Source of the DNA: Novosphingobium arvoryzae
Lineage (GTDB): Bacteria > Pseudomonadota > Alphaproteobacteria > Sphingomonadales > Sphingomonadaceae
Assembly: GCF_014652615.1 (NCBI RefSeq)
Contig: NZ_BMZD01000002.1
Location: 589,456-653,455, forward strand
DNA length: 64,000 bases
Direction: 5' to 3'
Made by a program: the position numbers and the translations under genes. Shown here piece by piece: positions 35,236-44,575 of this stretch (within the stretch, counting starts at the first letter, position 1; the number at the start of each line of letters is the position of its first letter). The notes beneath the pieces are model-generated. The model was not told the DNA's origin. It saw nothing but the letters and a program-made list of their open reading frames with translations, and searched no databases.

Positions 35236-35601
35236 ATGACCGACGAGTATGACCTACCACCTGCCGCTTTCGACCACGTCAGTTCCATGCTGACGTTGGC
35301 AAAGCGTAAGCATCAGGAAGCAATGGCTATGGTTGGTTCGCCTGATGCAAATGCCATTCCAAGGCTGCGGCAGGTTTTGCAGCTCTTGGAAGAGGTCGAG
35401 CTTCTCGCTGAAGACGCTGCTTCATACGTGGAGACCGATGCAGTCGCAGGTGCTCTCAAGGAGCTTCAGCAGCAACAGGCATCCATCAGATTGGCCATTG
35501 AGCGGCTGGAAGCATTGTCGAGGCGTTCACCATGGGCATCGCCGTTGCCGTGGATCGTACTGTTGGTTGTGGCTGTGGTGGTTTTGGGAGCGGTTGGGTG
35601 A
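35236..35601 (+). CDS. small coiled-coil, tail-anchored protein of unknown function
   Basis: The 121-residue protein has a helical, Gln/Glu-rich N-terminal part (VLQLLEEVELLAEDAAS, ALKELQQQQASIRLAIERLEAL) and ends with a hydrophobic segment LPWIVLLVVAVVVLGAVG that would anchor it in the membrane by its C terminus. I do not recognise a family. It is the first island gene on the left and is convergent with the MucR-like gene. Confidence 0.6.
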   Translation: MTDEYDLPPAAFDHVSSMLTLAKRKHQEAMAMVGSPDANAIPRLRQVLQLLEEVELLAEDAASYVETDAVAGALKELQQQQASIRLAIERLEALSRRSPWASPLPWIVLLVVAVVVLGAVG

Positions 35602-35647
35602 TCGCCTCACCTCTGGCCGCACCCTAACGATCAACGAACTGATCTGA

Positions 35648-36103
35648 TCACTCAGCCTCAACCGCAGGAGCGGCCACTTTCTTCTTCCTGCCGCCCTTTG
35701 CGACGACCTTCTCGCCCATCTTGCGGCCCAAGCCAATCGACTTAGCCAGTTCAGCACGTTGGGCCGCATACTTGGGGGCAACCATCGGATGATCCGAAGA
35801 GAGGTTCCAACGAGTGCGGTATTCCTGCGGCGTCAAACCATGATCGGTCATCAGATGGCGCTTCAGCATCTTGCCCTTGAAGCCACATTCCATGCACGTC
35901 ACGAAATCGGGTTTCACGGATGCACGAGCAGAAACAGCAGGAACAAGCTGCTCTTCGATCACTGGCGCAGGTTCGCCTACAGTGGCCAAAGCCTGATAGA
36001 CTGACTGGATCAGTGACGGCAGATCATTGACGGCCACACTGTTGTTGCTGACGTGCGCCGAAACAATGTCGCTGGTGAGCGTGATGAGCGTTTCGTTGTC
36101 CAT
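35648..36103 (-). CDS. MucR/Ros-family transcriptional regulator
   Basis: The 151-residue protein is a zinc-finger regulator typical of alphaproteobacteria. The C2H2-like finger CMECGFKGKMLKRHLMTDHGLTPQEYRTRWNL is followed by the conserved YAAQRAELAKSIGLGRK and a Lys/Ala-rich tail. MucR/Ros proteins repress AT-rich, often horizontally acquired promoters. The ATG at 36103 (MDNETLITLTSDIVSAHVSNN) gives the expected N terminus. It lies downstream of umuC by 86 nt on the same strand and may regulate the island. Confidence 0.92.
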   Translation of the reverse strand: MDNETLITLTSDIVSAHVSNNSVAVNDLPSLIQSVYQALATVGEPAPVIEEQLVPAVSARASVKPDFVTCMECGFKGKMLKRHLMTDHGLTPQEYRTRWNLSSDHPMVAPKYAAQRAELAKSIGLGRKMGEKVVAKGGRKKKVAAPAVEAE

Positions 36104-36189
36104 GGTTTCCCCGTCCCAAAAAATTGCGGCGACTATGGTCAGAAATGCCGGGAATGCAACGGCTCCATGCAGTTTGTGCACTCTGGACC

Positions 36190-37461
36190 TTACACCATCC
36201 TCGCACACGCCAAATCGGCCCACTTGGTGGTGAAGCTAGGCGATAGATTCTCTCGTCTCATGCGCCAATTCTGATCCTTTCCCGCCAAGCCCAACCTAAT
36301 GCTACCACGCCCATATCGTTGGTTGATGGTGTCCATGGCATTCATAAGCCCATCGTCCTTTGGTGCCACTGCATCAAACAGCGACAAAGGCGCAGTTCCA
36401 TTAGCGGCTAGGTCCAGCAACAGCACCCCCGCTTTCTTCCAAGCGAAACCTTCACGCCATATTCGGTTGAGAATGCGAGTGGCGGCACCTGCGATAGCTC
36501 TGGCGTCATTCGTTGGGTGATCGAAGCTGACAGAGCCTGAGAGGGACTTCTGGGCGGCATTCGGGTTGAAGGGATCGGTCCTGATGAAGACCTGCATCGC
36601 ACCAGCCACCTGATCAGCCCTACGAACCTTCTCAGCAGCACGTTCTGCAAAGCTCATCAGTGCATCGTGGACCTGATCTTTGTCCCTCACGGTCTCTCCA
36701 AAGCTTCGTGAGCAGCACGTCGTCTGTTTCGGTTGCGGCTGATCATCCAAGGCATGGCAGACATAACCACGAAGCTCATGGGCAGTCCTTAGCCCAACCA
36801 CACCCATTTTCTTCCTGATCCAGCCGTCCTCTGCATGAGCGAAATCATGGGCTGTCGTGATGCCCCGCTCTTCCAGCATCTGGCTCCACCTTCGACCCAC
36901 ACCCCACACGTCACCAATCGGTGTTTTCCGTAAGGCTGGTTCGATCCATTCTGGGTGATGCACTAAATCGATCACACCGCCAGATTTGATCGATCTCTTC
37001 GCAAGCCTGTTTGCCAGTTTCGCCAGAGTTTTGGTTGGACCGACGCCGATGGAAACAGGAATTCCAGTCCACTTGTAGGTTTTCTGGCGCAGGTTGCGGC
37101 ACCAATCTGAAAGGTCAGGAACCCCCAGATTATCGAGGTCGAGGAAACATTCGTCGATGCTGTAGACCTCATGGTTCGGCGCATTCGATCCCAGCAATGT
37201 CATCACTCGTTCGGAGATATCGCCATACAGGGCATAGTTGGACGAGCAGACGGCAACACCGTGTTCTTCCACTACATCACGGATTTTGAACAGGGGAGCG
37301 CCCATGCCGATCCCGATGGCCTTCGCTTCCTGAGAACGAGCAATCACACAGCCATCATTGTTTGATAGCACGACGACAGGTCGAGTTTTCAGGTTGGGAC
37401 GGAACAGACGTTCACAGGAAGCGTAGAAGTTGTTGCAGTCCACCAATGCGAAGGTTGCCAT
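36190..37461 (-). CDS. umuC: Y-family DNA polymerase UmuC (Pol V)
   Basis: The 423-residue translesion polymerase begins FALVDCNNFYASCERLFRP with the metal-binding Asp8 and contains VYSIDECFLDL (Asp103, Glu104). The helix-hairpin-helix and little finger follow, with TTCCSRSFGETV. It starts one base inside the umuD stop (TGATG), so it is coupled. Its activity is likely controlled by UmuD cleavage. Both genes lie under a LexA box, giving SOS control. Confidence 0.95.
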   Translation of the reverse strand: MATFALVDCNNFYASCERLFRPNLKTRPVVVLSNNDGCVIARSQEAKAIGIGMGAPLFKIRDVVEEHGVAVCSSNYALYGDISERVMTLLGSNAPNHEVYSIDECFLDLDNLGVPDLSDWCRNLRQKTYKWTGIPVSIGVGPTKTLAKLANRLAKRSIKSGGVIDLVHHPEWIEPALRKTPIGDVWGVGRRWSQMLEERGITTAHDFAHAEDGWIRKKMGVVGLRTAHELRGYVCHALDDQPQPKQTTCCSRSFGETVRDKDQVHDALMSFAERAAEKVRRADQVAGAMQVFIRTDPFNPNAAQKSLSGSVSFDHPTNDARAIAGAATRILNRIWREGFAWKKAGVLLLDLAANGTAPLSLFDAVAPKDDGLMNAMDTINQRYGRGSIRLGLAGKDQNWRMRRENLSPSFTTKWADLACARMV

Positions 37462-37901
37462 CAGCGTCCACAATGCCGCCGAATGCTGTGGGTCACGACA
37501 CCCCAGATTTCACAGCCTACGTCATCAAGGCGCATCGTCGGGAATTCGAGATTGGCGGGAACCAGCAACCATTGGTCACCAGATTGCTGAAGCCGTTTGA
37601 CCGTCAGTTCCCCATGGATGGATGCAATGACGATGTGGTCGGATTTGGGCGTGATGCTTCTGTCGATGATCAATAGGTCACCATCGAAAATTCCGGCATC
37701 ACGCATGGATTCACCAGATGCACGGACAAAGAAGGTTGCCGCTGGTCTCCGGATCAGATGTTCGTTAAGGTCGAGCTTGCCTTCGATGTGATCGTCAGCA
37801 GGTGATGGGAAACCCGCTGGAACACTGGACGAATAGACGGGTAACCGCAGCTTTGACGGGGTTTCGGTGAATTTCAGGGCATGTGACGGCAGGGTTAGCA
37901 T
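37461..37901 (-). CDS. umuD: UmuD-type self-cleaving SOS mutagenesis protein
   Basis: The 146-residue LexA-fold peptidase has an Ala29-Gly30 cleavage site in VPAGFPSPADDHIE, catalytic Ser65 in SGESM, and Lys102 in ELTVKRL. RecA-assisted self-cleavage would activate the UmuC polymerase. The start MLTLPSHALKF at 37901 places the SOS box just upstream; an upstream in-frame start would bury it in the gene. It overlaps umuC by one base. Confidence 0.93.
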   Translation of the reverse strand: MLTLPSHALKFTETPSKLRLPVYSSSVPAGFPSPADDHIEGKLDLNEHLIRRPAATFFVRASGESMRDAGIFDGDLLIIDRSITPKSDHIVIASIHGELTVKRLQQSGDQWLLVPANLEFPTMRLDDVGCEIWGVVTHSIRRHCGR

Positions 37902-37905
37902 ATCG

Positions 37906-37920
37906 GAACATATAAGGAAC
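37906..37920 (-). promoter_or_regulatory. LexA (SOS) box of umuDC
   Basis: On the minus strand it reads GTTC-CTTATAT-GTTC, an exact match to the alphaproteobacterial LexA consensus GTTC-N7-GTTC. It lies 5 nt upstream of the umuD ATG, so LexA bound there would block initiation. It supports DNA-damage induction of both genes. Confidence 0.9.
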
Positions 37921-38103
37921 AACCTGCCTTGATTCGTCAATGGGGACGTCCACTCCAAAGCCGTCGTCCATGTCCCCAGCCTTTGCCGTAGATTGGCAAT
38001 TCATTTCACAGGTGAATGCATTTTCGGTGACATGATCTATGCCCCAGCATAGTCTCACGTATGGACGCCGATTCCATGCGTGGCGGCCACAGGGGCAGCG
38101 GAT

Positions 38104-38685
38104 ATGGTTCAGAGCAGCGAGTTGGTCCTTAATTCGGCGCAGGAGGTTCGTGAAGGCTCTTCCAGTTTCTTGCGAGACATTGGCGCAGGGAAACTGGCTG
38201 CCGTTGCCCTGTGCGCCTTGGGCGGCACTTTGGCGGGTAATGCGATCTACGACTTCGCAGTCAAAGCGCAAGCCACCTACGCCTTCATGGAAAAGACCCA
38301 ACCATCGGCTAGCTATCTGAATGCTACACGGTCACCTGCGGTTGATTATGCTCGGCTTGAGCAAGTCTCGTGGGAATTTAACGAAACTGTCGATGATGCC
38401 GCAATTACAGCCATGCTAGCCAATGCTGATCAGTGTTGGATGGCGTATGACGCTGCTCCAAGTTGGAGCCAATTCGATCACTGCGTTGGGTACGATATCG
38501 GTCTTCGATCCTACGCAACACCGAAACAGATTGAAGCTCATGCCCAGCAGTCTGGATATTCATCGGTGGCGGATCGCAAGGCGGAGAGCTTTCTCGTGGC
38601 AAAATCAGAGGCTTTGGGAGGTGAGCTTGTGGCGGTTCAACGTGCCAACGATATCGCCATGACCATTCAGATCGACAATCGGTGA
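38104..38685 (+). CDS. hypothetical membrane-anchored protein
   Basis: The 193-residue protein has one membrane segment (LAAVALCALGGTLAGNAIYDFAV, about residues 30-52) and a soluble C-terminal region with three Cys/Trp-containing patches (ADQCWMAYDAAPSWSQFDHCVGYDIG). I do not recognise it. The ATG at 38104 is one option; a GTG eight codons earlier is also possible. It lies 47 nt upstream of the J-domain gene on the same strand, so they may be co-transcribed. Confidence 0.6.
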   Translation: MVQSSELVLNSAQEVREGSSSFLRDIGAGKLAAVALCALGGTLAGNAIYDFAVKAQATYAFMEKTQPSASYLNATRSPAVDYARLEQVSWEFNETVDDAAITAMLANADQCWMAYDAAPSWSQFDHCVGYDIGLRSYATPKQIEAHAQQSGYSSVADRKAESFLVAKSEALGGELVAVQRANDIAMTIQIDNR

Positions 38686-38732
38686 GAGCAATTCACCACA
38701 CGCATGTTCGCTAGAAATTTCGAGGTGAGATA

Positions 38733-39725
38733 GTGTCCGAAAAGAGCCTGTATCAAATCCTCGGGGTTAGCCCTGATGCATCACAGGCAGAGATTCGAAC
38801 TGCTTACCTGAGACTGGCGAAGGAATGGCACCCAGACCGTAACCCCGACAATGAGGCGGAAGCGGAGCGGCGCTTCAAGGAAATCGCCCACGCCTATGAT
38901 GTGCTTTCCGATCCAGACAAACGAGCAGCCTATGATGCCGCTGCTGGTACTGGTGACCACACCGCTGGTTTCGAAGGCACAATGGATGAAGATGCCGCCT
39001 TTGACCTGTTTATATCCGTCTTGCTCGATCTTGCCTTCGAGTTGGCTGAAAACGGCGCTGATCAGATCACGATCTACCAAGCCCTGATCGATATGGGCTG
39101 TCCCAGCGGCACTGCCAAAACGCTTGCCCAAAGAGCGCATAAGCTTGGTGGCAATGGCAAGGTAGCTTCCTCAACTGGTGAGGCTGAAAATGCCAATCAA
39201 TACGAAGTTTTTAATCCAACCATCAAATCAGATGAGCGCCTTTGGGCGCTATGGTTGATACCTTTTGCATTACTTGGAATAATGCTTTTTGTTATTTCTG
39301 TTGCAGATGAATCTACAGAACCAGAAGCCGAAGCCTCAGAGGTAGCTGTTGAAGTAGTTGAAAATGGGCAGGATGCTCCCCTCGCCGTTGAACCAACACA
39401 ATCGGACGTAGTCAATCAAAATCCACCAATCAATAGTCCGCAATCATATCCACCACAAATAACAGCGGAAAATCTCGACAGAGATGAAAGATTATCATTG
39501 CAATTAGCATGTATGAATGCCCAAATGCAGGGCCCCGCTGCATATAATCAATGCGTTCAACAGCAAATTTCCCAGATAAGTCCTTCAAATAGGCATCCAG
39601 AAAAGTCTCAACTTGATCGAGATCAGCAACTTTCATTGCAGCTAGCTTGCATGAATGCACAAATGCAGGGGCCGGAAGCATACAATCAGTGTGTGAATTA
39701 CCAGCTTTCACTAATCGGACGTTAG
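38733..39725 (+). CDS. membrane-anchored J-domain protein with C-terminal Cys-repeat
   Basis: The 330-residue protein has an N-terminal J domain (residues 5-68; HPD at 33-35 in WHPDRNP), a linker, one membrane segment ([22 protein letters not shown], about 169-190) and a Pro/Glu/Asn-rich C-terminal part. At the end are two copies of [28 protein letters not shown] (residues 248-280 and 294-326), each with two Cys. The J domain would stimulate a Hsp70 in the cytoplasm; the repeats would be outside if the single segment is N-in. The GTG start at 38733 follows GAGGTGAGATA. Base composition falls sharply in AT content toward the 3' half. Confidence 0.85.
   Translation: MSEKSLYQILGVSPDASQAEIRTAYLRLAKEWHPDRNPDNEAEAERRFKEIAHAYDVLSDPDKRAAYDAAAGTGDHTAGFEGTMDEDAAFDLFISVLLDLAFELAENGADQITIYQALIDMGCPSGTAKTLAQRAHKLGGNGKVASSTGEAENANQYEVFNPTIKSDERLWALWLIPFALLGIMLFVISVADESTEPEAEASEVAVEVVENGQDAPLAVEPTQSDVVNQNPPINSPQSYPPQITAENLDRDERLSLQLACMNAQMQGPAAYNQCVQQQISQISPSNRHPEKSQLDRDQQLSLQLACMNAQMQGPEAYNQCVNYQLSLIGR
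39474..39716 (+). repeat. two tandem protein-coding repeats in the J-domain gene
   Basis: Two copies, at about 39474-39575 and 39612-39716, spaced 138 nt (46 codons), encode [30 protein letters not shown]. The protein is nearly identical in the core while the DNA has many synonymous changes, showing selection on the protein. Confidence 0.85.
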
Positions 39726-39793
39726 TTCGAGGAGAGGATTGGGAAAGCTTTCTGACACTTTTTCAAATATATAAAATATATCGATAATATAGG

Positions 39794-40414
39794 CTAAATA
39801 ATTATATCACTATAACTCCTTAAATAAATAAGATTCAGCCTCGCCAGATTCTCTTGTTTCTCCTCTTCTGAAACATCCAGCCCGACATCACCGGGCACAA
39901 AATCCAGACCACGGCTTGGATGGTTCCATGTCCACCACAGCCACTTTCGGATTTCCAATTCTGTTGCATGGTCAAGAGTGACACTGCCATCGCACAGCAC
40001 ACGGTACAGACCAGCCATGTTGCTAACAGGATGGATCACAGGGATTTTTGGCCACTGATCTTCCACCCGTTTCAGGATATCGGTTAGGCTATCCCGCCTT
40101 GGTTTTTTGGATCGCCAACGTGCAAACCATCCTTTGGGCGTAGGTTCTGGCTCTTCATTCGGTTCTGGTTCCGCATCAGGCTCTGTGATGATGGACAGAT
40201 CGGTCTCATTGGTCTGAAACCATGAGCCTTTCGGCCAAAAGAGTGCTCCACAAGAACAGCCACGCAGTTCTGTTTGCAGGTGGTGAAGGTCACCGTAGCC
40301 CCAACCATCAGGCCATTGCTTCCAGCCACTGAGGTTGACAGAAGCGAAAAATCCGATTGCATAGACACGTCCGCAGCCGGGGCATGGAACATTGCGGAAA
40401 ATCGTCCGTGTCAT
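39794..40414 (-). CDS. hypothetical protein with N-terminal Cys-pair zinc-like motif
   Basis: The 206-residue protein has CPGCG at residues 11-15 and CSCG near residue 54, spaced like a zinc ribbon, then an acidic Pro/Glu linker (PDAEPEPNEEPEPTPK), a basic stretch and a C-terminal Trp-rich region (KWLWWTWNHPSRGLDF). I do not recognise it. It runs in the same direction as the downstream small genes and after the hsdR gene, from which it is separated by two other unknown genes. Confidence 0.6.
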   Translation of the reverse strand: MTRTIFRNVPCPGCGRVYAIGFFASVNLSGWKQWPDGWGYGDLHHLQTELRGCSCGALFWPKGSWFQTNETDLSIITEPDAEPEPNEEPEPTPKGWFARWRSKKPRRDSLTDILKRVEDQWPKIPVIHPVSNMAGLYRVLCDGSVTLDHATELEIRKWLWWTWNHPSRGLDFVPGDVGLDVSEEEKQENLARLNLIYLRSYSDIII

Positions 40415-40441
40415 TGTGAGACTTATCCCATTAGGAGGTGT

Positions 40442-40738
40442 TCACAGCCTATCTTTAATCATTCTCAAAATGTTAAGTTGATTATTCAAAATATCAATTT
40501 CCGAAATTCTCTTCTTTATCTCATCCTCTATGGTGACTGACTCAAACTCAACCTTTTCTAAAGCCTCGAATTTCTTCAAACCCTTCGGCTTGGCAATCGT
40601 TTGATTGAGGTGGGAAACACGACGGATGATTGCATTTATGCCCTTTGGCGAATGCACCGCTTTGTCTTTCTTATGCGAGAACCAACCTGATCGAGGGCCA
40701 ATCACTGTTGATCCACCGTTGTAGTCGCCTTTGCTCAC
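40442..40738 (-). CDS. small hypothetical protein
   Basis: This 98-residue basic protein (MSKGDYNGGSTVIGPRSGWF...) has a helical C-terminal part (FEALEKVEFESVTIEDEIKKRISEIDILNNQLNILRM) that could form a coiled coil. No family recognised. It lies between the Cys-motif gene and a small membrane protein gene, all on the minus strand downstream of hsdR. Confidence 0.5.
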   Translation of the reverse strand: MSKGDYNGGSTVIGPRSGWFSHKKDKAVHSPKGINAIIRRVSHLNQTIAKPKGLKKFEALEKVEFESVTIEDEIKKRISEIDILNNQLNILRMIKDRL

Positions 40739-40774
40739 AGGTCCCCCGTCATTTTAGCAATGAGAGCTTACGAA

Positions 40775-41092
40775 TTAGATAGGTTCACCACGAGGCCCGG
40801 CGTAAATAGGTTCCATATCGGACCTTCCATCTGGCGAACTGCAATAGGGAGCCATAAAATATAAGATGAGCAGCACGACAGAGGCTTTGGCGTATCCATT
40901 CCAAGGCTTCTGCCCATCTTTCCGAGCAATTTCTATAAATGGAAATATAATTATTATTAAGCAAAAAGACAAAGATATTGCACTTAAAATTGCAAAATAA
41001 GCATTATCCATGTTCTTTACAAATAGAATTGAGATTGAAAATATAATTATGATCAATTTCCTATAAGAAAATTTTTCGAAATTGTTCCACAT
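40775..41092 (-). CDS. small membrane protein, unknown
   Basis: The frame gives a 105-residue protein from MWNNFEKFSYRK with three likely membrane segments (LIIIIFSISILFV, FAILSAISLSFCLIIIIFPFI, ASVVLLILYFMA). An earlier Met at 41164, two bases before the hsdR stop, would add 24 residues. I do not recognise a family. It directly follows hsdR and may be part of the same transcript. Confidence 0.5.
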   Translation of the reverse strand: MWNNFEKFSYRKLIIIIFSISILFVKNMDNAYFAILSAISLSFCLIIIIFPFIEIARKDGQKPWNGYAKASVVLLILYFMAPYCSSPDGRSDMEPIYAGPRGEPI

Positions 41093-41165
41093 ACAACGCC
41101 CAATATGAAATGGATGGCATGGAATTTGATTAGGAATGTGAAGTGGCATCACGGTCAGGACCACC

Positions 41166-44100
41166 TTATGCAGCAGCCTTCAGTTTCACATCGTTCAGCA
41201 CATTCACGATTTGCAGCACGTCAGCTTGCGGGAAGAGACCACCAACTCCTTGATCGTCCAGATCGGTGAAGGGCGATTCATACAACCGCTTCGGCTCCAT
41301 CGCTCCATTCTCTGTCAGATGGTCGATGATGAGGTTGATGAACTCGATCTGGTTTGCATTCGGGTTTCGCCCCTGAAGGAAACCAGCAAAAGCATTTTTG
41401 GCTGCATCACGTTCCAGACCCACTAGCGAACGGATGAACAGACCTAAACCACCTTGGTCTTGAAGGGCCGTCAGGTCATCATTGGTGGCGACAGATTCCT
41501 CCACCATAATGCGCTCAAGCTCATCCAAATCCTGCGTGGTTAGCTGCTCATTCCTTCGCAGCTTCAGGATCGTGATATGGTCAGCATGGCTTTGCAGGAA
41601 GTGGCGCACCTTCAACTGAAAACGTGCCTTGTCGGTGCCCACACCAGCATCTGGCAATGCTACCGTGGTACCGTCACCAATTTCGTCGGTGAAGTCGGTA
41701 TAGACGATCTGCTTGGCCTCGCCCTCGATCAATTTGATGAGGTTCCGCAGCCGCCGCCTCAGCGTTTCCAGCATCCACGGGTTTATGTCAGTCCAGTATT
41801 CCTCTGTCTGGACCTCAAGGATCAGGGCCATCTCTGCCGCCACCATCGGCACATTGCCCAAGGTTTCCAGACAGGATGCAATGGTGATGCATTTCTCTTT
41901 GCAGGTGGCAAAGGATGCACTGGTTTCGAGAAGGTCGAGTTGGCCTTTCAGGATCAGGTAGTCGAACTGTTTGGCAGAGATATCACCGTCACCAACCGCA
42001 GATGGCAAACCCGCAACATCATTGACCAGAACATGGCGATCTTCGGGTGTGAGATGGTCCCATGCATCACGGATTTGGAATTGCTCGACAGCCCTGCGTT
42101 TCGCCCTGACGAGGAAATTGTCCAAACTCATGCCACTGACTTCATCGAACAGCATGGTCTTGGTATCGCTCAGAAGCGTTTCCAGCCCTTCTGAGCGTTC
42201 CTGTGCTGGTATGCCGTCGATGATGCCAGATAGCTCTACACGCCCTGCAAACAGCTTCTGCGACAGGGAAACGGCAACAGCACCATCCTTGGCATTCGGG
42301 TTTTGGTTGAAGAACTCGAAATTCTGGCAAAAATCGAAGATCAGGAACTGGTCCTTATGGCGATTGGGACCATAGAGATTGGGGCACAGGCGAGTGCCAC
42401 GGCCAATCATCTGCCAGAACTTGGTCTTGGACCTGACGATCTTGAAAAAGACCAGATTCACGACCTCTGGAACATCGATCCCTGTGTCCAGCATATCAAC
42501 GGAAATGGCGATGTGCGGTGCCTTTTCCGCCACCGAAAAATCATCGATGAGCGATTGGGCATATTCCGTTTTGAAATCGATAACCCGAGCAAATTCGCCC
42601 TTCAGGTGCGGGTAATTTTCATCAAACCGCTTGGCGATGAACATGGCATGGTCGTGGTTCTTGGCGAAGATAATGGTTTTGCCAAGACGGTCACCTTCAT
42701 TCACCTTCAGGCCATGGGTCATCAGATGCTCAAGCACCTTGTCCACGGTATCGGCATTGAACAGCCATTTGTTGATGGCTGATGCATCAATCTGGTCCGG
42801 TGGAAGCTTGCCTTCTTCCCATTCCAGCATGTCCCACTGCTCTTTTTCCTCGTCGGACAGGTCATCGTACTTGATGCCTTCCCGTTGGAACTTCAGAGGA
42901 ACGGATATGGCTGTGGGGGGAACAAGAAACCCGTCACCAACAGCTTCATCAAGGTCATAGGCATCAGTCGGAACACCCTTTTCCAACTCGAACAGCGAGT
43001 AGGTGTCACGGTCAATTTCATCACGTGGAGTGGCGGTCAAACCAACAAGATAACTGTCGAAATAATCGAAGATTGATCGATATTTCCGATAGATCGACCT
43101 GTGCGCTTCATCGATCACGATCAGGTCAAAATGGCCTGAACCATAAAGGCGCTGACCATTCTGCAACTCGTTGATGAGGCCCATCATCGTTGGGTAGGTG
43201 GCCACACAGATACGAGCACCATTATGGTCGTTCTTTTTGGGATCGTGGCGTTCGATCAGGTTGGCACTTGGCGTGGTCGGCAGGTGCTGTTTGAAATTGT
43301 TATGAGCCTGTTTCACCAGCGCAACACGGTCAGCGAGGAACAGCACACGCTTGACCCAATTCGCTCTCATCAACTGGTCGATAAGGGCGATGACGGTTCG
43401 AGTTTTGCCAGAGCCAGTAGCCATGACGAGCAAGGCTTTTCGCTGCTGTTCCTTCTCGAAAACCTCGCCAACACGCTTCACAGCACGGGTTTGGTAGTAT
43501 CGCTCCACCACCTTGGCATCGATGGGAATATCAGCGAGTTTCCGCTTGGTTTCCCGCCGTTGATGCAGGAGCGTCAGTTCGTCCTTCTTCAGAAAACCTT
43601 GCACCTGCCTTGGCGGGGAATTCATATCATCCCACAGCCAATGCTCGTAGCCATTGGTGTAGAAAATGGTGGGCCGAACCCCAAACTCCTGTTCGAGGCA
43701 ATCAGCATAGAGCTTGGCTTGCTGCTGACCGACACGAGGATCACGCTTTGTCCGCTTGGCCTCGATGACAGCTAGTGGTTTGCCACCATCACCCCACAGC
43801 ACATAATCGACGAAGCCTTCTTCAGCTTGGTTGGGCATCCCTTTGACAGGGTATTCACGGTCACGCTTCTGATCGAGTGACCATCCAGCTTCTGCCAACA
43901 GCAGGTCAATGAAGGCATCACGGGTTTCGGCTTCACTGTAATCGTGATTATCAGGTGTTGCCTGATTGGCCTGTTTGATGGCGGCAATTTCAGCCTGAAG
44001 CCGCTTAACCTCTTCATCCAAAACCAGCCGTTCATGGTCACTTTTCAGCCGAGCAGCATGTGCCTCTTCAAGCTGCTTTTTGGCGTCCTCGTGTTCCTTA

Positions 44101-44573
44101 GCCATGACCTGAAGTTTGGCGAGGCTGGACGCTTCGACCTGAACGGCACGAGGAAGTGCATCCGTGGAGAAGGCTAAGGATGCGTCAGGCTTGGCACCAC
44201 GAGCATAAGTGCGAACCAACCAATAGCTGAAATGGAAGAGTTCACGGACACAGGTGACAGAAGTTTGTGGTGCAACCGCTCTGGTGTCGTGGACCGCCCT
44301 GTTGCCGAAATCCTTGATGATCCTCGCTTTGGCGACAAGCACATTGCCAACCACAGCACGGAATGTGCCTTCGTGGATCAGCGCAGACAGGCTGTTATCG
44401 TATGGGGATCGTAGGCTGCGGTCATTATCGTACATCCAGTTGACGGCTGTTTCCAATGCTAGACGACCATAGAAACAGGCAGCACGTGGATCGGACAATG
44501 CAGACGTTTCTGCCTTCCTCGCCAGATCGAAGACCGAGGGGAATTCAGGCTTAAGGAAGGCAAACTGCGACAT
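41166..44573 (-). CDS. hsdR: type I restriction enzyme, R subunit
   Basis: The 1135-residue restriction and translocation subunit begins with a DUF4145-like helical domain (residues 20-130), then a coiled coil, then a nuclease domain with Asp256, Glu271 and Lys273 (EGFVDYVLWG...AVIEAKR). The helicase has Walker A MATGSGKT (384-391), VIDEAHRS, VGLTATP and GRGTRLCP. The C terminus contains the EcoEI-type domain. It degrades unmethylated foreign DNA with HsdM and HsdS. It follows hsdS by 2 nt and is complete. Confidence 0.95.
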   Translation of the reverse strand: MSQFAFLKPEFPSVFDLARKAETSALSDPRAACFYGRLALETAVNWMYDNDRSLRSPYDNSLSALIHEGTFRAVVGNVLVAKARIIKDFGNRAVHDTRAVAPQTSVTCVRELFHFSYWLVRTYARGAKPDASLAFSTDALPRAVQVEASSLAKLQVMAKEHEDAKKQLEEAHAARLKSDHERLVLDEEVKRLQAEIAAIKQANQATPDNHDYSEAETRDAFIDLLLAEAGWSLDQKRDREYPVKGMPNQAEEGFVDYVLWGDGGKPLAVIEAKRTKRDPRVGQQQAKLYADCLEQEFGVRPTIFYTNGYEHWLWDDMNSPPRQVQGFLKKDELTLLHQRRETKRKLADIPIDAKVVERYYQTRAVKRVGEVFEKEQQRKALLVMATGSGKTRTVIALIDQLMRANWVKRVLFLADRVALVKQAHNNFKQHLPTTPSANLIERHDPKKNDHNGARICVATYPTMMGLINELQNGQRLYGSGHFDLIVIDEAHRSIYRKYRSIFDYFDSYLVGLTATPRDEIDRDTYSLFELEKGVPTDAYDLDEAVGDGFLVPPTAISVPLKFQREGIKYDDLSDEEKEQWDMLEWEEGKLPPDQIDASAINKWLFNADTVDKVLEHLMTHGLKVNEGDRLGKTIIFAKNHDHAMFIAKRFDENYPHLKGEFARVIDFKTEYAQSLIDDFSVAEKAPHIAISVDMLDTGIDVPEVVNLVFFKIVRSKTKFWQMIGRGTRLCPNLYGPNRHKDQFLIFDFCQNFEFFNQNPNAKDGAVAVSLSQKLFAGRVELSGIIDGIPAQERSEGLETLLSDTKTMLFDEVSGMSLDNFLVRAKRRAVEQFQIRDAWDHLTPEDRHVLVNDVAGLPSAVGDGDISAKQFDYLILKGQLDLLETSASFATCKEKCITIASCLETLGNVPMVAAEMALILEVQTEEYWTDINPWMLETLRRRLRNLIKLIEGEAKQIVYTDFTDEIGDGTTVALPDAGVGTDKARFQLKVRHFLQSHADHITILKLRRNEQLTTQDLDELERIMVEESVATNDDLTALQDQGGLGLFIRSLVGLERDAAKNAFAGFLQGRNPNANQIEFINLIIDHLTENGAMEPKRLYESPFTDLDDQGVGGLFPQADVLQIVNVLNDVKLKAAA

Positions 44574-44575
44574 GG

